This document shows, one piece after another, positions 9,301-17,525 of a DNA stretch of 37,924 nt. Made by a program: the position numbers and the translations under genes. Origin of the DNA: an uncultured Pseudomonadota bacterium (GTDB taxonomy: Bacteria > Pseudomonadota > Gammaproteobacteria > Enterobacterales > Succinivibrionaceae); contig OMYE01000034.1 in NCBI GenBank assembly GCA_900315145.1, positions 1-37,924 of the forward strand. The letters are read 5' to 3'. Each line of letters opens with the position of its first letter. Position 1 is the stretch's first letter. A model generated the notes under the pieces. It ran no database searches, was not told the origin of the DNA, and saw only the letters and a program-made list of their open reading frames with translations.

Positions 9301-11843
9301 TCGTTAAGGATTTGCGTAAGAAAATCACCCCGGTGGTCATTACCGGTTATACTGTCGGGATGACGGTATTCCTGTGGATGGCTGTAACAAACTTTTTCCA
9401 TACGGAACTGGCGCAGATCTGTGTGCTGTTTCCGCTGGCTCTGGCAGTCTATCTTATTTCCCGCAGATACAGTCTGGGTTTTCTCAATGTCCTGTCCGTT
9501 CTGCTGACAGTTACGGCTACCGCTTTTCTTTACCGTAATTACTACAGCGGATGGACTGACAGCATCAGAGCACTTGTCAATACCATGCTGTTTACTGTTG
9601 TATTCGGTTCATGGATGCTGACGTACTATGGAAAAGTGCTAAATAATGCTGAATTTATTAACAGATTTTTGATTAATTTCTTAACCTTCATTATGTGGCT
9701 TGCCGCGGTTGTGGCAGGGTACTCTGTGCTGCAGAGAGAGACAGAGTCACTTATGGAGTATGTTATTCCGCTAAAACCGGAGGGGCTGCCTCTATACTGG
9801 TGGATTCCGGTTGCGGGATACATGACCTTTGCTGTGTTTAAAAAACAGATTCTTCCGGTGGTTCTGGCGGTATTTACCATGTACCTTTTCATCTATAACG
9901 GCTGGGATGAATTCTGGAGAAGTATTGCTAATACCGTCAGTTATACCATTCTAGCGGCATCGATTATTCTGCTGGTTAAACCTAAGCATCATAGAGTATA
10001 CAACTTCCTTCTTCCGTCCCTTCTTATTATCTGGGAATGTCTTTTCAGTCTGTATAACGATAAGGTCTGGGTGCTTGGAAACAACAGTGAAGTATACTGG
10101 ACGGTGCCGGTAATACTGTACCTTGCTGTGGCTTATGTCAGGAGGGATCTGATACCGGTACTTTCAGCAATCATGATTGTTTTCTATGGCTATCATTCCG
10201 ATTCTGTTTTTGGAAGCAGTATGTTCCTGGTATTCTCCTATGTGATTACCGCATTCATTATGAATGTCATGCTGGCCGAAAAATACCGGAGGCTCTATGA
10301 GATTATTTCTCTCGTACTGCTTTCCGGACTGCTGATATATTACAGTGATGTTAAAACATCAGGCTATGTCTGGATACTGTTTATTCCAGCTCTATGCCAT
10401 TTCCTGGAGGCTGTGATTACCAGAAGCCGCTTTAATTTATTCAAGGCGGTAGTCCTGACAGCCATGGGAACATCGGTTATCGCTTTCGGTTATAACAAAG
10501 CTCTGTCCTATTATCTTATGTTTTTTATTCTGCCGGTTGTGCCGGTATGGCTGTTTGTTAATCAGTTCGTTGAGACTGCCCGGAGCAGAACATGGATTAA
10601 TCTTGCTGTGGCCGGAACTTCGGTCTATATCCTCCTATACGTATTTTTCTGCTATGTGAATGGAGACATTTCCGACGGCGAGCTTCTTCGCGGTTTCGTT
10701 GATGCTCCGGAATATAAGAAAATTTATGCCGGTGGCGTGCTGAATGTTTTATATGAGTATCATTTCTTTTATGTTCCGGTTCTGCTTTTGATTCTGCTCG
10801 GTGCAGTGGCGCTTAATATTAAATCATCACGTTTATCAAAGGTGAGTGAGCCTGACTGGTTTTTTGAAAATCCGGGGCAGATATGGCAGATGCCGGTATC
10901 CAGACTGAAGTCCGATATGCAGAAATATGCCAGAGTCATGAGTATCTTTACCGGTTCGGTATATGTGAAATTCCTGATAGCGGTGTCTTTCATATTTCTG
11001 GCATGCTATCTGGTGCATCTTGTTTATGCTCTGTATCTTACCGGTATCGATATTTCCAAAATTGATATTGTGAATAGTTCCATACACAGCATCAGTACCG
11101 GTGAAAGACATATTCATGCAGATACGCCGGCCGTGTCATCGTTATCTCGTGGATTGTTTGGTATCAGTGAAAGTAGTATTAAGATAGTGCTTACGGATTT
11201 AAGTGCTCTGACTGCTGTGATACTGGCTTTTATCGGGGGATTTTTTGTGCGCTACGGAAAGAATGATTCCTGTAAGGCGGCAATGCTAGGGGTAACATTC
11301 GGCGGTTCTATCGAGGAATTCACAGAAAGAGGAAATCTGATTAATCGTCGGTTGTGGTACATCGCAGAGATTACTGCCATAAGCTATGTGTTTATGCTGA
11401 CAGTAAGCTCCGACGGTGGCAGTAATGCACTGCACCTTCTGGCTCTGGCCGGTAGTTGTCTCATAAGTGTCCCGCTGATGTTTACCTCCAGGGATAACCT
11501 TGGGTGGAAGTCCAACTACTGCATTGCCAAGTATTTTATGTTTATAGGAACCATGTGTATAACACTGGATCTGGGAACGCTTGTACTTACTGTTATGTCC
11601 CTTGTTTCCTCCGCTGTTATGCTGGCTGTCGGTTTTGTCTACAGGGTATCATATGTGAGAAGGGCGGGACTTATAATATGCCTGCTCTGCACTACCAAGC
11701 TGATTGTTTATGATATTGATTACCATTCAGACATCACCAGGGCCTTATCTGTTCTGTTTGCCGGTATAGTTCTTCTTGTTATCAGCCTTATGTACAATTT
11801 TTTCAGCAGATATATTTCCGGTACGGGAAGTAACAGACAGTAG
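6333..11843 (+). CDS. Giant DUF2339-type polytopic membrane protein
   Basis: The 1836-residue product has a soluble Ser/Thr/Gly-rich N-terminal region (residues 1 to about 260), then an almost unbroken series of hydrophobic segments to the C-terminus, by eye around forty. The entry into the membrane part (MITGKMIAGIGAAVLMIIG at about 271-289, then FGPYGRFLAMLLFSG, LGRVILSSAGFALLYVTMAAG) matches the start of DUF2339 proteins: a Gly-rich first helix, an Arg loop, and an LYxT-like motif. DUF2339 proteins usually have about 500-1300 residues, so this one is unusually long. Function is unknown. It starts 76 bases after cvpA with AGAGG as ribosome-binding site, so the two are probably co-transcribed. 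No catalytic motif is visible. A role in envelope polymer or lipid handling is possible but only a guess from topology. Confidence 0.85.
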   Translation: MIDESKDSLNDSNTGIIQSFHASGNQKNEAGESRRESMHRILDELLTDNMTDDDYDRIQAFMESWSQGRNAGTSVNSSGAEKALESSVDSVQNGNLHTNFSLDKGINPYFIQHVASIKHEIISRVRQNAPKYTEKESLTEKSGIVSPSANHETAGTSPATGVTEKAVHGITGATGEVILDDASAHNASLHETDGNELEENTFKVDSTGGTSDKITAATSVGDSVPHRSDDTVTGFSSNSFSTSGNVPGGSMSGYSGYTRPAKSSGSDLLEMITGKMIAGIGAAVLMIIGFIMVARSINFSFGPYGRFLAMLLFSGVMIYFGGFKASKKEKSSSIEELSLGRVILSSAGFALLYVTMAAGYVYFDIIPGGIVTWMIFLTLWSFILMHLMLKRHPVFSLISQLGVVGSIPLACHMGNYSFILICSLILFSQLPANIFSVIKRRTWSFTCGSIGFAIVTAVVAYNINFVSGSGTLLLSLFVVAVIVMQKIMLIISCYRDGDNVYKTEDSWSFNFHVAVTAGTLFFIELPFLIIVHKLFSNPLTAVMVMLASFAAMMITDEKLYCSCRKRENRFCARVAIDTILVLLIAVGVFMPDRTVMIWGLTMVYGLIFCLKAVKDVNTARISNMVRCSLLAAMFMMIVIMQHIVIINLYKELLTVAVIGGTAAIMSLAYYLYRVRTVEDRDAGYYSKVHCINRHIGMWQESVSGFDDLFIKCIGLNFFVAALFIIYYFWGTAQEGTFLSIVSKVVVLFLLGILTVLVIKRRSEDRKTSIKQEFKSVDNTGYVNNKDVNLAGVYSLSGGIFGFLLVSVGTITSFVAHMSSQFVSGSMISGHWINLDGNILTGTLLSLTFLPLLYFVYRPVFHRVKNIRLIITGISFVAVSLLAVCIENYLNWVYGLGLFAGLCGLLALKKFSRTFVSASVGDVINREAVLEDNKLFFRGLGAVSVILATCFYYFYGNYELLSDHFKNYPLVAPAVWIIYTAVFGFSYFSNVVKDLRKKITPVVITGYTVGMTVFLWMAVTNFFHTELAQICVLFPLALAVYLISRRYSLGFLNVLSVLLTVTATAFLYRNYYSGWTDSIRALVNTMLFTVVFGSWMLTYYGKVLNNAEFINRFLINFLTFIMWLAAVVAGYSVLQRETESLMEYVIPLKPEGLPLYWWIPVAGYMTFAVFKKQILPVVLAVFTMYLFIYNGWDEFWRSIANTVSYTILAASIILLVKPKHHRVYNFLLPSLLIIWECLFSLYNDKVWVLGNNSEVYWTVPVILYLAVAYVRRDLIPVLSAIMIVFYGYHSDSVFGSSMFLVFSYVITAFIMNVMLAEKYRRLYEIISLVLLSGLLIYYSDVKTSGYVWILFIPALCHFLEAVITRSRFNLFKAVVLTAMGTSVIAFGYNKALSYYLMFFILPVVPVWLFVNQFVETARSRTWINLAVAGTSVYILLYVFFCYVNGDISDGELLRGFVDAPEYKKIYAGGVLNVLYEYHFFYVPVLLLILLGAVALNIKSSRLSKVSEPDWFFENPGQIWQMPVSRLKSDMQKYARVMSIFTGSVYVKFLIAVSFIFLACYLVHLVYALYLTGIDISKIDIVNSSIHSISTGERHIHADTPAVSSLSRGLFGISESSIKIVLTDLSALTAVILAFIGGFFVRYGKNDSCKAAMLGVTFGGSIEEFTERGNLINRRLWYIAEITAISYVFMLTVSSDGGSNALHLLALAGSCLISVPLMFTSRDNLGWKSNYCIAKYFMFIGTMCITLDLGTLVLTVMSLVSSAVMLAVGFVYRVSYVRRAGLIICLLCTTKLIVYDIDYHSDITRALSVLFAGIVLLVISLMYNFFSRYISGTGSNRQ

Positions 11844-11996
11844 AGCAGCCGGCAGCGTTCCGTCTGCAGGCATATACAATCAGCAGCAGAATCGGCCGTC
11901 ATGCCGGATATATGTACTTCTGTGTTCCGGCAAAGGACGGCTTTTTGAGGTAATGACTGCTGTTATTGCAAAAAAAAATACCTTATGAAAATCTTT

Positions 11997-12027
11997 TTGT
12001 AGTTAATTTTATGAAAAAGTTTATAAT
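11997..12027 (+). promoter_or_regulatory. Possible promoter for purF
   Basis: TTGTAG (11997-12002) and a perfect TATAAT (12022-12027) are separated by 19 bases, slightly long. It lies in the 292-base gap between the giant membrane gene and purF, giving a leader of about 100 bases. No PurR-type operator was recognised by eye. Confidence 0.4.
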
Positions 12028-12135
12028 AGGCATGCTTTAACTTTTATTGCGTTATGTGATTAATTTCATAAAGTTAACAAAAAGATAAAGCGTTATAAAT
12101 AAGAATAGGCTTGTTTACTAAATAGGATGTAAAAA

Positions 12136-13650
12136 ATGTGCGGTATCGTCGGTATTGTAGCCACCACCCCAGTTAATCAGTCTCTTTATGATGCTCTGAC
12201 TGTTCTTCAGCACAGAGGTCAGGATGCAGCCGGTATTGTTACCAGTTTTGACGGTAACTTCAAGCAGCGGAAAGCTAACGGCCTGGTCCGTGATGTATTC
12301 GAAACTAAACATATGTACAGATTAAAGGGCAATATCGGTATCGGACATGTCCGCTATCCTACCGCCGGTTCTTCATCAGCAGCTGAAGCTCAGCCTTTTT
12401 ATGTAAATAGCCCGTTCGGTATTGCACTTGCTCACAACGGTAATCTGACCAATGTGCAGGAATTAAGAGAAAAATGCAACAAATTCCACCGTCATGTGAA
12501 TACCACATCCGATTCAGAAGTGCTACTGAATGTTTTTGCCCATGAAATTTCCTTATGCAACTGTGATAACATCACTCCGGATGAAATTTTTGCCGCTGTT
12601 CATCGTGTAAATGATCAGGTAAGAGGCGCCTATGGTGTAGTCTCTCTTATTTTAGGTGTAGGCCTGGTGGCATTCAGAGATCCTAACGGTATCCGTCCTC
12701 TTGTTTTAGGTGAAAGAAAGGCAGAAAACGGTAAGTCTGAATACATGGTTGCTTCTGAAAGCGTTGCTCTTGATATTCTCGGATTCAAGTTAATTCGTGA
12801 TGTTGCTCCTGGTGAAGCAATTTTTATTACCGAAAACGGTGAATTATATTCAAAGATCTGTGCTACATCATCTTCATTAAGACCTTGTATTTTTGAATAT
12901 GTATACTTTGCCCGTCCTGACTCAATTATGAATGGTGTATCAGTGTATGCCGCTAGAGTTCACATGGGGACTATGTTAGGGGAAAAGATTAAGCGTGATT
13001 TCCCTGATCTGGACATTGACGTGGTTATCCCTATTCCTGAAACCAGCTGTGATATTGCTGTTGAAATTGCCAAGTGCCTGGGTGTTCCTTATCGTCAGGG
13101 GTTTGTGAAGAACCGTTATATCGGCAGAACATTTATTATGCCTGGTCAGAAGCAGAGAAAGAAGAGTGTAAGAAACAAGCTTAATCCTATTCCGGCAGAA
13201 TTTAAGGACAAGAATGTACTGCTTGTTGATGATTCTATAGTTCGCGGTACTACTTCCGGTCAGATTGTGGACATGGCTCATGAAGCCGGTGCAAAGAAGG
13301 TTTATTTCGCATCAGCAGCTCCTGAAATTAGATATCCTAACGTATACGGTATTGATATGCCTTCAAGCAAGGAGCTTATTGCCTACGGCAAGACTGTTGA
13401 TGAGGTGTGCAGCTTAATCAGAGCTGATGCACTGATTTACCAGTCACTCGATGATTTAAAAGCAGCTGTAAGAATGGAGAATCCTGAACTCAAGGAATTC
13501 GAAACTTCAGTATTTAATGGTGAATATATCACCAATGATATTGATCAGAACTACCTTGACTACCTTGACAAGGTTCGTAATGACGATGCCAAGGCTGACA
13601 AGGCCTGGAATGATTCTACTGAAAATCTGGAAATCTATAACGAGGCCTGA
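12136..13650 (+). CDS. purF: Amidophosphoribosyltransferase (PurF)
   Basis: It transfers the amide nitrogen of glutamine to PRPP to form phosphoribosylamine, the first committed step of purine synthesis, in the cytosol. The product begins MCGIVGIVA; after Met removal the Cys is the N-terminal nucleophile of the glutaminase (Ntn) domain, as in the propeptide-free E. coli-type enzyme. [12 protein letters not shown] and [13 protein letters not shown] belong to this domain. The C-terminal phosphoribosyltransferase domain has the PRPP loop [14 protein letters not shown] at about residues 361-374. Its length of 504 equals that of proteobacterial PurF (about 505). AGGATG is the ribosome-binding site. 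An intrinsic terminator follows. Its codon choice looks more biased, as in highly expressed genes, than that of the preceding membrane gene. Confidence 0.98.
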   Translation: MCGIVGIVATTPVNQSLYDALTVLQHRGQDAAGIVTSFDGNFKQRKANGLVRDVFETKHMYRLKGNIGIGHVRYPTAGSSSAAEAQPFYVNSPFGIALAHNGNLTNVQELREKCNKFHRHVNTTSDSEVLLNVFAHEISLCNCDNITPDEIFAAVHRVNDQVRGAYGVVSLILGVGLVAFRDPNGIRPLVLGERKAENGKSEYMVASESVALDILGFKLIRDVAPGEAIFITENGELYSKICATSSSLRPCIFEYVYFARPDSIMNGVSVYAARVHMGTMLGEKIKRDFPDLDIDVVIPIPETSCDIAVEIAKCLGVPYRQGFVKNRYIGRTFIMPGQKQRKKSVRNKLNPIPAEFKDKNVLLVDDSIVRGTTSGQIVDMAHEAGAKKVYFASAAPEIRYPNVYGIDMPSSKELIAYGKTVDEVCSLIRADALIYQSLDDLKAAVRMENPELKEFETSVFNGEYITNDIDQNYLDYLDKVRNDDAKADKAWNDSTENLEIYNEA

Positions 13651-13710
13651 TAAAAACCTCCCGGCCGGTTGTCCTAACGGCACCGGTCGTACTTAAAGTT
13701 TTGCTGAATA

Positions 13711-13749
13711 AAAAAGACCGGTCTGGATTGTAAAAGCCGGTTTTTTTTT
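13711..13749 (+). terminator. Rho-independent terminator after purF
   Basis: A short GC-rich stem (ACCGG at 13717-13721 with CCGGT at 13737-13741) is followed by nine T, and preceded by a run of A, about 60 bases past the purF stop. Confidence 0.75.
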
Positions 13750-13784
13750 GTTTTCGGCTGGGGATATGATCTGTTGTTCTGCGT

Positions 13785-13819
13785 CCAGACTACTTAGTCT
13801 GGCGGATTAGTCTGGCGGA
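13785..13819. repeat. Small hairpin and 13-base tandem repeat
   Basis: A 7-bp perfect inverted repeat (CCAGACT at 13785-13791 with AGTCTGG at 13796-13802) overlaps two adjacent copies of TTAGTCTGGCGGA (13794-13806 and 13807-13819). It lies between the convergent ends of purF and the DsbA-like gene. Function unknown. Confidence 0.6.
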
Positions 13820-13890
13820 CAGTAGCTTTTTTGAGTTTGATGTTCCTGCGGATGCCGGTAGATTCAGGTTTTGGGGCAGAAAGTAAACAA

Positions 13891-13917
13891 TAAAAAAGCC
13901 GTGGATTTCACGGCTCT
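13891..13917 (-). terminator. Rho-independent terminator of the DsbA-like gene
   Basis: On the minus strand, AGCCGTG and its complement (13897-13903 and 13909-13915) enclose a 5-base loop and are followed by TTTTTTA. It lies about 30 bases past the stop at 13948. Confidence 0.9.
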
Positions 13918-13947
13918 GGCTAAATAAAAACAGGAGAATTTAAAACA

Positions 13948-14670
13948 TTACTTCTTTTTCTTAAAGAGAGTCAGAACCTGTTCCTTGGACATTGGAGCAC
14001 CATAAAGTGCTTCGCCGTCAACAATGAATGCCGGAGTACCATTAACTTTAAGAGCTTCGGCTTCCTTTCTTACAGCGCTGATAACTTCATCAACCTCAGG
14101 CTTCTTGGCTACCTCGTTAACCTTTTCCCAGTCAAGACCGATTGATTCGACAACGGACTTGATTTCACTTTCGTCATTCAGTCTTGAGGATCTGGTCATC
14201 ATTTTGTTGTTGTATTCAACATACTTGTTACGATCAATATTGTAGATGGCAATACCGATTTTGGCAGCAGTGTAGGAAATCTTGGAAAGAATAGGAAGTT
14301 CCATGTAAATGTATCTGGTATCCTTATGTTCCTTCAGAAGATCGATAAGCAGAGGCTTGGCTTTCTTACAGTAACCGCAGTTATAGTCAAAGAATTCAAT
14401 GATTACATGGTCAGCCTTAGCAGGGCCTGACTGAGGAAACATCTTGTTTGCAGAAATGGAGGCGATGTGCTGCTGCTTTTCCATATCTTCGATTTCTTTC
14501 TGGCGTGCCATGACTTTGGCTGAAGCTTCGATTAAAACGTCAGGATTGTTTATGATGTAATCATGAATGATTTTTTCAATTTCTGTCTGGGTATATTCAG
14601 CCTGTGCCGGGGCTGATAAAACTGCTAATGAGGCTAGAGAAGCTAAAATTAAAGAGTTACGAATTTTCAT
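13948..14670 (-). CDS. Periplasmic DsbA-like (ScsC/Com1-type) thiol-disulfide oxidoreductase
   Basis: The 240-residue product has a signal peptide (cleavage probably after AQA at residue 24) and a thioredoxin-fold domain with the active site CGYC at 98-101 in IIEFFDYNCGYC. The cis-Pro loop VNGTPAF is near residue 207. The helical N-terminal segment (IEKIIHDYIINNPDVLIEAS) is typical of the ScsC/Com1 branch of DsbA-like proteins, which can oligomerise through it and act as oxidases or isomerases in the periplasm. It is a single gene with its own terminator. I start at the ATG (14668-14670) rather than the TTG at 14682, since only the ATG leaves room for a ribosome-binding site. The redox partner is not in the window. 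Confidence 0.92.
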   Translation of the reverse strand: MKIRNSLILASLASLAVLSAPAQAEYTQTEIEKIIHDYIINNPDVLIEASAKVMARQKEIEDMEKQQHIASISANKMFPQSGPAKADHVIIEFFDYNCGYCKKAKPLLIDLLKEHKDTRYIYMELPILSKISYTAAKIGIAIYNIDRNKYVEYNNKMMTRSSRLNDESEIKSVVESIGLDWEKVNEVAKKPEVDEVISAVRKEAEALKVNGTPAFIVDGEALYGAPMSKEQVLTLFKKKK

Positions 14671-15141
14671 AAAATATACCAAGTCCTAAAAATATTATGA
14701 ATTAACAGCCTCCGGTTTAATCCGGTTTTATATATCCGGCTGTTACAGATGCTCTTATGTACCGTTTTCTAAGGAGGCAGATGCCTGATGCTGTCGGCAT
14801 TTTAAATACTTTTTATGTTTTTCAGCTGACTGCACGTGTTTTGAGCACCGTCAATGGATTATAACAGAAATTGCCGAGATGAGAGATGCTTTATTACTTT
14901 TGTCTTCTTTTTTTGTGTATGCGCACGGTTTTACCGGAAAAAGGCGGATGAGGGACGGAACAGCGGAAAAAGAAGCACTGCCGGAGGCGATAGAAAAAGG
15001 TGTTTTTTGGCAAAAAGAACTGTATGGCAGATCTCAGGTTTTTACCATGTCTGAATGCAGGTAATCTGATAAAATGCTACTCTTTTTACATGTTTTAGGT
15101 GATTTTTGTGTTTAACATCCAATTTTTATTGTAAAATATGA
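14671..15141. other. Intergenic region between divergent dsbA-like gene and the ribB leader
   Basis: About 470 bases containing the start signals of the DsbA-like gene on the left and the promoter for the riboswitch transcript on the right. Two overlapping short frames (14854-15064) lack ribosome-binding sites and recognisable patterns and are not called. No other structure is seen. Confidence 0.5.
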
Positions 15142-15257
15142 AAATTCTCAGGGCGGGGTGAAAGTCCCCACCGGTGGTGACAGCCCACGAGCCTTCCGAG
15201 GTAAGATCCGGGTGTAATTCCCGAGCCGACGGTAAAAGTCCGGATAGGAGAGAGTAT
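15142..15257 (+). ncRNA. FMN riboswitch (RFN element)
   Basis: The conserved RFN landmarks occur in order: CAGGGCGGGGTGAAAGTCCC (15149-15168), ACCGGTGGTGA, AGCCCACGAGCC, GATCCGGGTGTAATTCCCGA, GCCGACGG, and the closing AGTCCGGATAGGAGAGAG. The ends can pair as stem P1. It binds FMN and usually lowers expression of riboflavin genes. It lies about 110 bases upstream of ribB on the same strand, as expected for autoregulation of riboflavin supply. Confidence 0.97.
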
Positions 15258-15287
15258 AGTATCAGAATAATCCGTATTATTCGTATT

Positions 15288-15312
15288 AAAGAGCCGCCTT
15301 AAGGTTCTTTAT
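15288..15312 (+). promoter_or_regulatory. Possible expression-platform hairpin of the FMN riboswitch
   Basis: An 8-bp stem with one G-U pair (AAAGAGCC at 15288-15295 with GGTTCTTT at 15303-15310) lies between the aptamer and ribB. The T-rich but broken tail makes it a weak terminator. It may instead be part of a structure that hides the ribosome-binding site. Confidence 0.4.
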
Positions 15313-15364
15313 TCTACTAGCAGCCAGCCCTGACTTACCATAAATATATTCGGAGAGTCAGATT

Positions 15365-16015
15365 GTGAGTCAATTTAATTTATTAAATCTTTTTGCAGAT
15401 AATCCTTGTGAACGTGTAGAACTGGCTTTACAGGCAATGCGTGACGGAAAGGGTGTTTTAGTTGTTGATGATGAAAACCGTGAAAATGAAGGTGACATTA
15501 TTTTTGCTGCTGAGAAGATGACTGAGGCGCAGATGGCCATGATGATCCGCTACTGCTCTGGTATTGTCTGTCTGTGTATGCCTGAAGAAAAGATGAAACA
15601 GCTGGAATTGCCACAGATGGTTGCTGATAACACCAGTTCATACGGTACCGCCTTTACCATAACCATTGAAGCCGCCGAGGGTGTTACCACCGGTGTAAGC
15701 GCTCATGACCGTTTAACCACGATCAAAGCAGCTATCAATCCTGATGCTAAGCCTTCAGATCTGCGTCATCCTGGACATGTATTCCCTCTGACTGCACGAA
15801 CCGGCGGTGTTCTAGTAAGAGACGGACACACTGAAGCTTCAGTTGATCTGGCAAGAATGGCCGGATTGAATCCAAGCGGTGTTCTTTGTGAACTTACCAA
15901 TGATGACGGTTCCATGGCACGTCTTCCGCAGGTGGTAGCCTTCGGTCTGCAGCATGGCATGACTGTTGTAAGTATTTTAGATATTATTGAATACAGAAAA
16001 GCACACCAGATCTGA
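15365..16015 (+). CDS. ribB: 3,4-dihydroxy-2-butanone 4-phosphate synthase
   Basis: It converts ribulose 5-phosphate into 3,4-dihydroxy-2-butanone 4-phosphate plus formate, the four-carbon precursor of riboflavin. Signature stretches are [20 protein letters not shown] (acidic metal-binding loop), [30 protein letters not shown], and [12 protein letters not shown] with the catalytic His region. Its 216 residues match the monofunctional RibB of gammaproteobacteria (about 217); there is no GTP cyclohydrolase II domain. The start is GTG, supported by CGGAGAG about 9 bases upstream. It is controlled by the FMN riboswitch just ahead and ended by the terminator at 16077-16110. Confidence 0.97.
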   Translation: MSQFNLLNLFADNPCERVELALQAMRDGKGVLVVDDENRENEGDIIFAAEKMTEAQMAMMIRYCSGIVCLCMPEEKMKQLELPQMVADNTSSYGTAFTITIEAAEGVTTGVSAHDRLTTIKAAINPDAKPSDLRHPGHVFPLTARTGGVLVRDGHTEASVDLARMAGLNPSGVLCELTNDDGSMARLPQVVAFGLQHGMTVVSILDIIEYRKAHQI

Positions 16016-16076
16016 TAATTCAAAAATACAATAATTCATCCGGCATGTAATAACAGCCGGAAAGTTCCTGTAAGAG

Positions 16077-16110
16077 GCACGGTTTCAGAAGTATGAGGCT
16101 GTGCTTTTTT
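16077..16110 (+). terminator. Rho-independent terminator after ribB
   Basis: An 11-bp stem with some G-U pairs (GCACGGTTTCA at 16077-16087 with TGAGGCTGTGC at 16094-16104) is followed by six T. It lies 62 bases past the ribB stop. Confidence 0.85.
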
Positions 16111-16190
16111 CTTTGGTGCTGAGGTTTGGCGGTAAAGATGGAGGATGATGCGCTAAAGAAGGTGTTAAGGATGCATCAGGTTATTTATTC

Positions 16191-16227
16191 AGAAAAAAAG
16201 AAATGCCGGTATCAGGTATACCGGCAT
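16191..16227 (-). terminator. Rho-independent terminator of the TraT-like gene
   Basis: A 10-bp perfect stem (ATGCCGGTAT at 16203-16212 with its complement at 16218-16227) is followed on the minus strand by TTCTTTTTTT. It lies 70 bases past the stop at 16297. Confidence 0.92.
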
Positions 16228-16296
16228 GGTAACAATCAAAAATATTTATACGGCATGATTAAATCCGTTCCAGAACTAATACAGCCGTTCTGCATG

Positions 16297-17010
16297 TCAG
16301 TGTTTAATCAGCTGGGCAATACCTTCACTGATTCTGCCGAGAATTTCTTCGGAAGCCTGACGCTTGTTCATGTTGAGCTGCTGTCCTGAGGCCTGAACAG
16401 AGGTTGTGTACTTGTTAAAGGTCCCCTCGCTGTTTTTCTGATGCACTTCAATATCAGTATTAATGTAAAGAGTGTTAATTGAAAGACTGTCATCAATAGC
16501 ATAGCCGATACCGGCACCGACCAGACCAAGAATCAGTGGCAGGGCATCAGAGGCATGGGTATGATGATGGTGATGATAGTATCTGGAACCATGTCTTGAT
16601 GAGGCTATCACACTGCCGGCAATGGCACCGGTGGCGGCTCCGGCAATCACGCCGGTTGTGGAATGACTGCTACGGTTGTCGGTAGCTGAGATTGTTGCAT
16701 AGACGACAATATCGGCTTCGCGGGGATCATGGGTGATATATACGTTAGGATACTGCATAAGTCTTTCAGTCATCTGACGGTTGAATATCTGATCCAGTCC
16801 TGTACCTGATAAATCTCTCAGACTGAAGTATACAGCTTCCGGATAGCGGACACCTGGTTCAAGCTGAAAGGTTGAAGAGTAGTTTATGCGAACGTTCAAA
16901 TCGCGGTACTGTGAAACATGCTGACCGGAATTGGTACATCCAGTGGTCAATGATGCGGAGCTAAAAGCCATCATTGAACAGATAACAAGGTTTTTGAGTA
17001 ATTTATTCAT
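16297..17010 (-). CDS. TraT-family outer-membrane lipoprotein
   Basis: The 237-residue product has a lipoprotein signal peptide with lipobox LTTGC (Cys25). Residue +2 is Thr, so outer-membrane sorting is expected. The order of features follows TraT of conjugative plasmids: YRDLNVRINYSSTFQLEPG, VYFSLRDLSGTGL, then a Gly/Ala-rich hydrophobic hairpin (VIAGAATGAIAGSVIA at about 121-136 and LILGLVGAGIGYAI at about 159-172), then a polar C-terminal half. TraT is a surface lipoprotein giving surface exclusion and serum resistance. Unusual is a His cluster (HHHHHTH at 146-152) in the turn of the hairpin. No conjugation genes are nearby, so this is a chromosomal homologue, presumably with an envelope role. 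GGGGAGG is a strong ribosome-binding site. Confidence 0.85.
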   Translation of the reverse strand: MNKLLKNLVICSMMAFSSASLTTGCTNSGQHVSQYRDLNVRINYSSTFQLEPGVRYPEAVYFSLRDLSGTGLDQIFNRQMTERLMQYPNVYITHDPREADIVVYATISATDNRSSHSTTGVIAGAATGAIAGSVIASSRHGSRYYHHHHHTHASDALPLILGLVGAGIGYAIDDSLSINTLYINTDIEVHQKNSEGTFNKYTTSVQASGQQLNMNKRQASEEILGRISEGIAQLIKH

Positions 17011-17525
17011 GTTGCCTCCCCGGATTAAAAGTGTTTGTGCCGTTGTCAGAGTTCTTTTCTTTTGGTGACTGTCTGCTGTTTTATCCGGTTCACTGTCCTT
17101 TCAAAATACGTAGACAGTGATGGCAGAACAGACGGCGCAGCTTTTATATTATTGTTTTTTGTTTTTTGATGGCAGGTACGGGGAAAACAGGATCTCATTC
17201 CGGAGCGGACTGTGTACATGCAAATGACTGCCGTAGGAAGAGGAACCTGAAATATGATGGGGAATAATCCACACTGTAACCGCCTTTCACTATAATTATG
17301 ATATATATATTCAGTAATAGTTCGATAGTCTGCAAAAAAAAATATAAAACTGCGATAAATCTAGCAATGTTTATTAGTTAAGGCGGCGGTTTTAGTACTG
17401 ACTGGCTGAGACGGTGTTTTTTTTAAGATTTTTCGGGTTAAGTAAGATAGGGATAAATCAGGATGATATCAGGGGGAAAACTGCGGTCATGTGACGCGTT
17501 TTTCTCCTCTAGTAAATCTAGTAAA
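17011..17525. other. Intergenic region between the TraT-like gene and queE
   Basis: A 515-base gap upstream of the TraT-like gene and downstream of queE. It holds AT-rich stretches and a small direct repeat of CTAGTAAAT close to the queE stop (around 17508-17526). No supported gene, RNA or clear terminator is seen. Confidence 0.5.

Noticed and set aside
14854-15064. Two overlapping open frames of 66 and 61 codons before the FMN riboswitch, one with a hydrophobic start
   Set aside because: No convincing ribosome-binding site; two frames are open over the same bases, which indicates chance.
16126-16389. 87-codon open frame between ribB and the TraT-like gene
   Set aside because: It runs across a strong terminator and into the TraT-like gene on the other strand.
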